Source: CAWJEL01 sp964647255
GTDB lineage: Bacteria > Chloroflexota > Anaerolineae > CG2-30-64-16
Assembly: GCA_964647255.1 (NCBI GenBank)
Contig: CAZYGI010000057.1
Location: 1-24,825, forward strand
Length of the DNA: 24,825 nt
Reading direction: 5' to 3'
The position numbers and the translations under genes are program-made. Within the stretch, counting starts at the first letter, position 1, and each line of letters starts with the position of its first letter. This document shows, one piece after another, positions 24,201 through 24,825 of this stretch. The notes beneath the pieces were generated by a model. It searched no databases. It was not told where the DNA came from and saw only the letters and a list, made by a program, of their open reading frames with translations.

Positions 24201-24652
24201 TGCAGATGTTCTCACCGGACGGCAGCTTCATCACCCAATGGGGCGGCGGCGGCGTGGTGGACGGCGCTTTCGATGAGCCGGTAGGCCTGGGACAGGACGC
24301 GGATGGCAATTGGTACGTCGCCGACACCTGGAACAAGCGCATTCAGAAATTCAGCGAGGCGTTCGCCTATCAGGCGCAGTGGCCCATCTCCGGTTGGGGC
24401 AGCCAATCGGTGGTGAATAAGCCTGCACTCGCCGTTGACCCGGCGCGCAAGATTGTGTACGTGGTGGATCCTGAAAACTACCGGGTGTTGGCGTTCGCCA
24501 CCGACGGCAAGTTCAAGGCGATGTGGGGCGTCTACGGCAACGACGAGCAGTCGTTCACGCTGCCCACCGGCATCGCGGTCGGTGCGGACGGCAAGGTCTA
24601 CGTCGCCGATGGGGACGCGCACCGGATCATGGTGTTCCCGCCGTTGGAGTAG
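21230..24652 (+). CDS. Agl23/TIGR03663-type GT-C membrane protein fused to a six-blade NHL propeller
   Basis: This 1140-residue protein starts at ATG 21230, with GGAG 11 bases upstream. Residues 20-640 are a GT-C membrane module with first-loop acids in SHDESLHTVYSF (Asp50, Glu51), followed by HDPMMHGP. The sequence NYDYATEPMVYAH (from 644) begins the conserved soluble part that I recognise as TIGR03663, a family found beside DUF2298 genes and named in databases after archaeal Agl23. Residues about 850-1140 contain six NHL repeats, each ending in the pattern (I/V)YVxDxxNxR(I/V)xxF (examples: RIYVADSGNNRVQVF, KVYVADGDAHRIMVF), enough for one closed propeller, predicted to lie outside the membrane. 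An octamer-repeat insert lies at 22561-22608. A glycan- or protein-binding role for the propeller is inference. Confidence 0.88.
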   Translation: MENTESKSLLDRPVAGLLRLDIEKLLWIIVIVVALLTRTIGLGDRAMSHDESLHTVYSFQLFDGRGYQHDPMMHGPLKFILNPVMYFLFGVNDWSARILVALFGVAMVAFVWMMRRWLGRTGALLAALMYAISPALLYHSRYIRDEVLLTSLLVLLVACMFHYLETRSLKWLVATAVTLALAFLTMEASFIFGGVFGIFLVLALAAQLWTAAWPGEDSSGRQQTFRLLAAVGLAFLALGLGLVIFKVKTVGLITLAAGALIAALAVGLVIASWRMKLRAFAELDLIVLFFTLVMPFLSALVLKGLGWQISQYTRAGQFNLAQVWQGLSIVAVLFVLSGLLGYFWLGQRWFVAGGIFWAIELLFFTTFLTNGQGIATGLVGSLGYWIDQQEVMRGGQPWYYFYLLVPLYEFLPLVLSFGGVVAWAASLFGRRGNREARTHDAIATQGRGDAEARRRGDAATRGTRADEKSSVSSAHPGGGSELPAPQISVQRVFEAFLVFWPLVTWAVFTWVGEKMAWHTVYFAVSMAPLGGWWLGKVIDGIDWTAGRKRGIFWLMLMGPLFLVALKALLPTAARKPFADVTVGGLSNTAQWLLALVLALVLIYFIYDRIVALGGRQSLRAFAVSFSALLLVFTIGVSYRFNFINYDYATEPMVYAHGTPDIKLALGQLEELSQKTAGGHAIRVAYDDDSTWPLEWYFRDYPNKVYFGASPSRDNMDAPVIFVGDKNLSKVKPYLGDKYYEFQYRLIWWPRETYKNLTWERIRDGIKDPVQRGQFWDVVLRRKYVTPVAQWDPVHRFSMFVRKDIAAQVWDWGVPPGATAAGTEAGAPVNPYEGGQRTIGAVLQIGQVSAPGAAAGQFNFPRAVAVDAEGRIYVADSGNNRVQVFNGDGSFLRQWGSLCKLDTREGCTGNGEGQFNEPWGIAVGKDGSVYVSDTWNHRIQKFTNDGQFVKAWGVFGSTGGELGQENLFYGPRTVVIGNDGNVYVMDTGNKRVQMFSPDGSFITQWGGGGVVDGAFDEPVGLGQDADGNWYVADTWNKRIQKFSEAFAYQAQWPISGWGSQSVVNKPALAVDPARKIVYVVDPENYRVLAFATDGKFKAMWGVYGNDEQSFTLPTGIAVGADGKVYVADGDAHRIMVFPPLE
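22561..22608 (+). repeat. In-frame octamer array in the Agl23-type gene
   Basis: There are six 8-base units of consensus GCGG(A/C)GAC. They encode an Arg/Ala/Asp/Gly-rich loop (RGDAEARRRGDAATRG) between two helices, at about residues 445-460. Forty-eight bases equal exactly 16 codons. Confidence 0.75.
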
Positions 24653-24673
24653 GCCGTACGCTGCGTGTTTTGC

Positions 24674-24702
24674 TTGACCGGCATCGCGGACGCGGATATA
24701 CT
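24674..24702 (+). promoter_or_regulatory. Probable sigma70-type promoter for a gene beyond the window
   Basis: TTGACC (24674-24679) and TATACT (24697-24702) are each 5 of 6 matches to consensus and are separated by exactly 17 bases. It points towards the right edge. The inverted repeat CCGGCAT/ATGCCGG overlaps and follows it, which could be an operator. Confidence 0.55.
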
Positions 24703-24758
24703 GAATTTCCGGTTAGTTTTTTATGCCGGGCTCGCCGCCACGGCCCATGAAAAATACA

Positions 24759-24767
24759 TGATATACT
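24759..24767 (+). promoter_or_regulatory. Possible extended -10 promoter
   Basis: TGATATACT fits the TGn-TATAAT extended -10 form with one mismatch. No -35 element is seen at the right distance. It could be an alternative start for the same downstream gene. Confidence 0.35.
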
Positions 24768-24825
24768 GGTGCCAGCGGCCGTTCATCAGAGAGATCGTTT
24801 CGTCCGTGGTGCCAGTAACAGCTAA

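Larger units (their letters stand above)
24653..24825 (+). other. Gene-free end of window
   Basis: No reading frame with coding character is seen here. The stretch holds two promoter-like sequences (listed separately), a 7-bp inverted repeat CCGGCAT/ATGCCGG (24678-24684 and 24723-24729) that brackets the first -10 element, a T6 run, and a repeated TGGTGCCAG (24767-24775 and again near 24807). There is no strong hairpin followed by a T tract, so the end of the transcript is not visible. Confidence 0.5.

Noticed and set aside
24703..24730. Intrinsic terminator around the T6 run after the last gene
   Set aside because: No stable stem directly precedes the T run; the 7-bp inverted repeat has a 38-base loop and spans a promoter-like site.

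Overview
This is a GC-rich window in which every credible gene lies on the + strand. It is dominated by very large polytopic membrane proteins of the GT-C glycosyltransferase type. Three carry the DUF2298 / 'Chlor_Arch_YYY' module (YYYFG or YYYYG motif), and one carries the TIGR03663/Agl23-type module that usually travels with it. Those two families are known mainly from Chloroflexota and some archaea. With the high GC content, the long genes and the many period-7/8 repeats, this suggests a member of the Chloroflexota (Anaerolineae/Caldilineae-like). The assignment is inferred from gene content; no marker gene is present.

Layout. (1) 1-3515: the 3' part of a two-module membrane glycosyltransferase (ArnT/PMT-like GT39), with an antitoxin-like linker and a discoidin-like C-terminal domain. 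(2) 3586-4623: a Gfo/Idh/MocA sugar-nucleotide dehydrogenase. (3) 4759-5508: a soluble GT2 glycosyltransferase, translationally coupled to (4) 5505-10349, a 1614-residue GT39-like + DUF2298 fusion. (5) 10370-15307: its 1645-residue paralogue. (6) 15352-15930 and 15930-16505: an ECF sigma factor with its membrane-bound zinc anti-sigma factor. (7) 16577-19222: a stand-alone DUF2298 protein. (8) 19368-21152: a GT39-like protein whose first-loop catalytic Asp is replaced by Ala. (9) 21230-24652: an Agl23-type GT-C protein fused to six NHL repeats. (10) 24653-24825: no gene, but promoter-like sequences that probably serve the next gene downstream.

How the parts may work together (inference). The dehydrogenase makes or modifies an activated sugar. 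The GT2 enzyme may load a sugar onto a polyprenyl phosphate. The GT-C proteins, with their DE loops facing outward, would use the lipid-linked sugar to glycosylate an envelope polymer or protein. The sigma/anti-sigma pair inside the cluster could couple expression to envelope state.

The second theme is repeats. Short tandem arrays of period 7 or 8, long hairpins and pieces that look like dispersed intergenic elements lie both between the genes and, in frame, inside the hydrophilic loops of the membrane proteins. All three DUF2298 paralogues carry such an insert in the same loop. One array supplies the start codon of the 10370 gene. One 74-base near-perfect hairpin lies within the first coding sequence.
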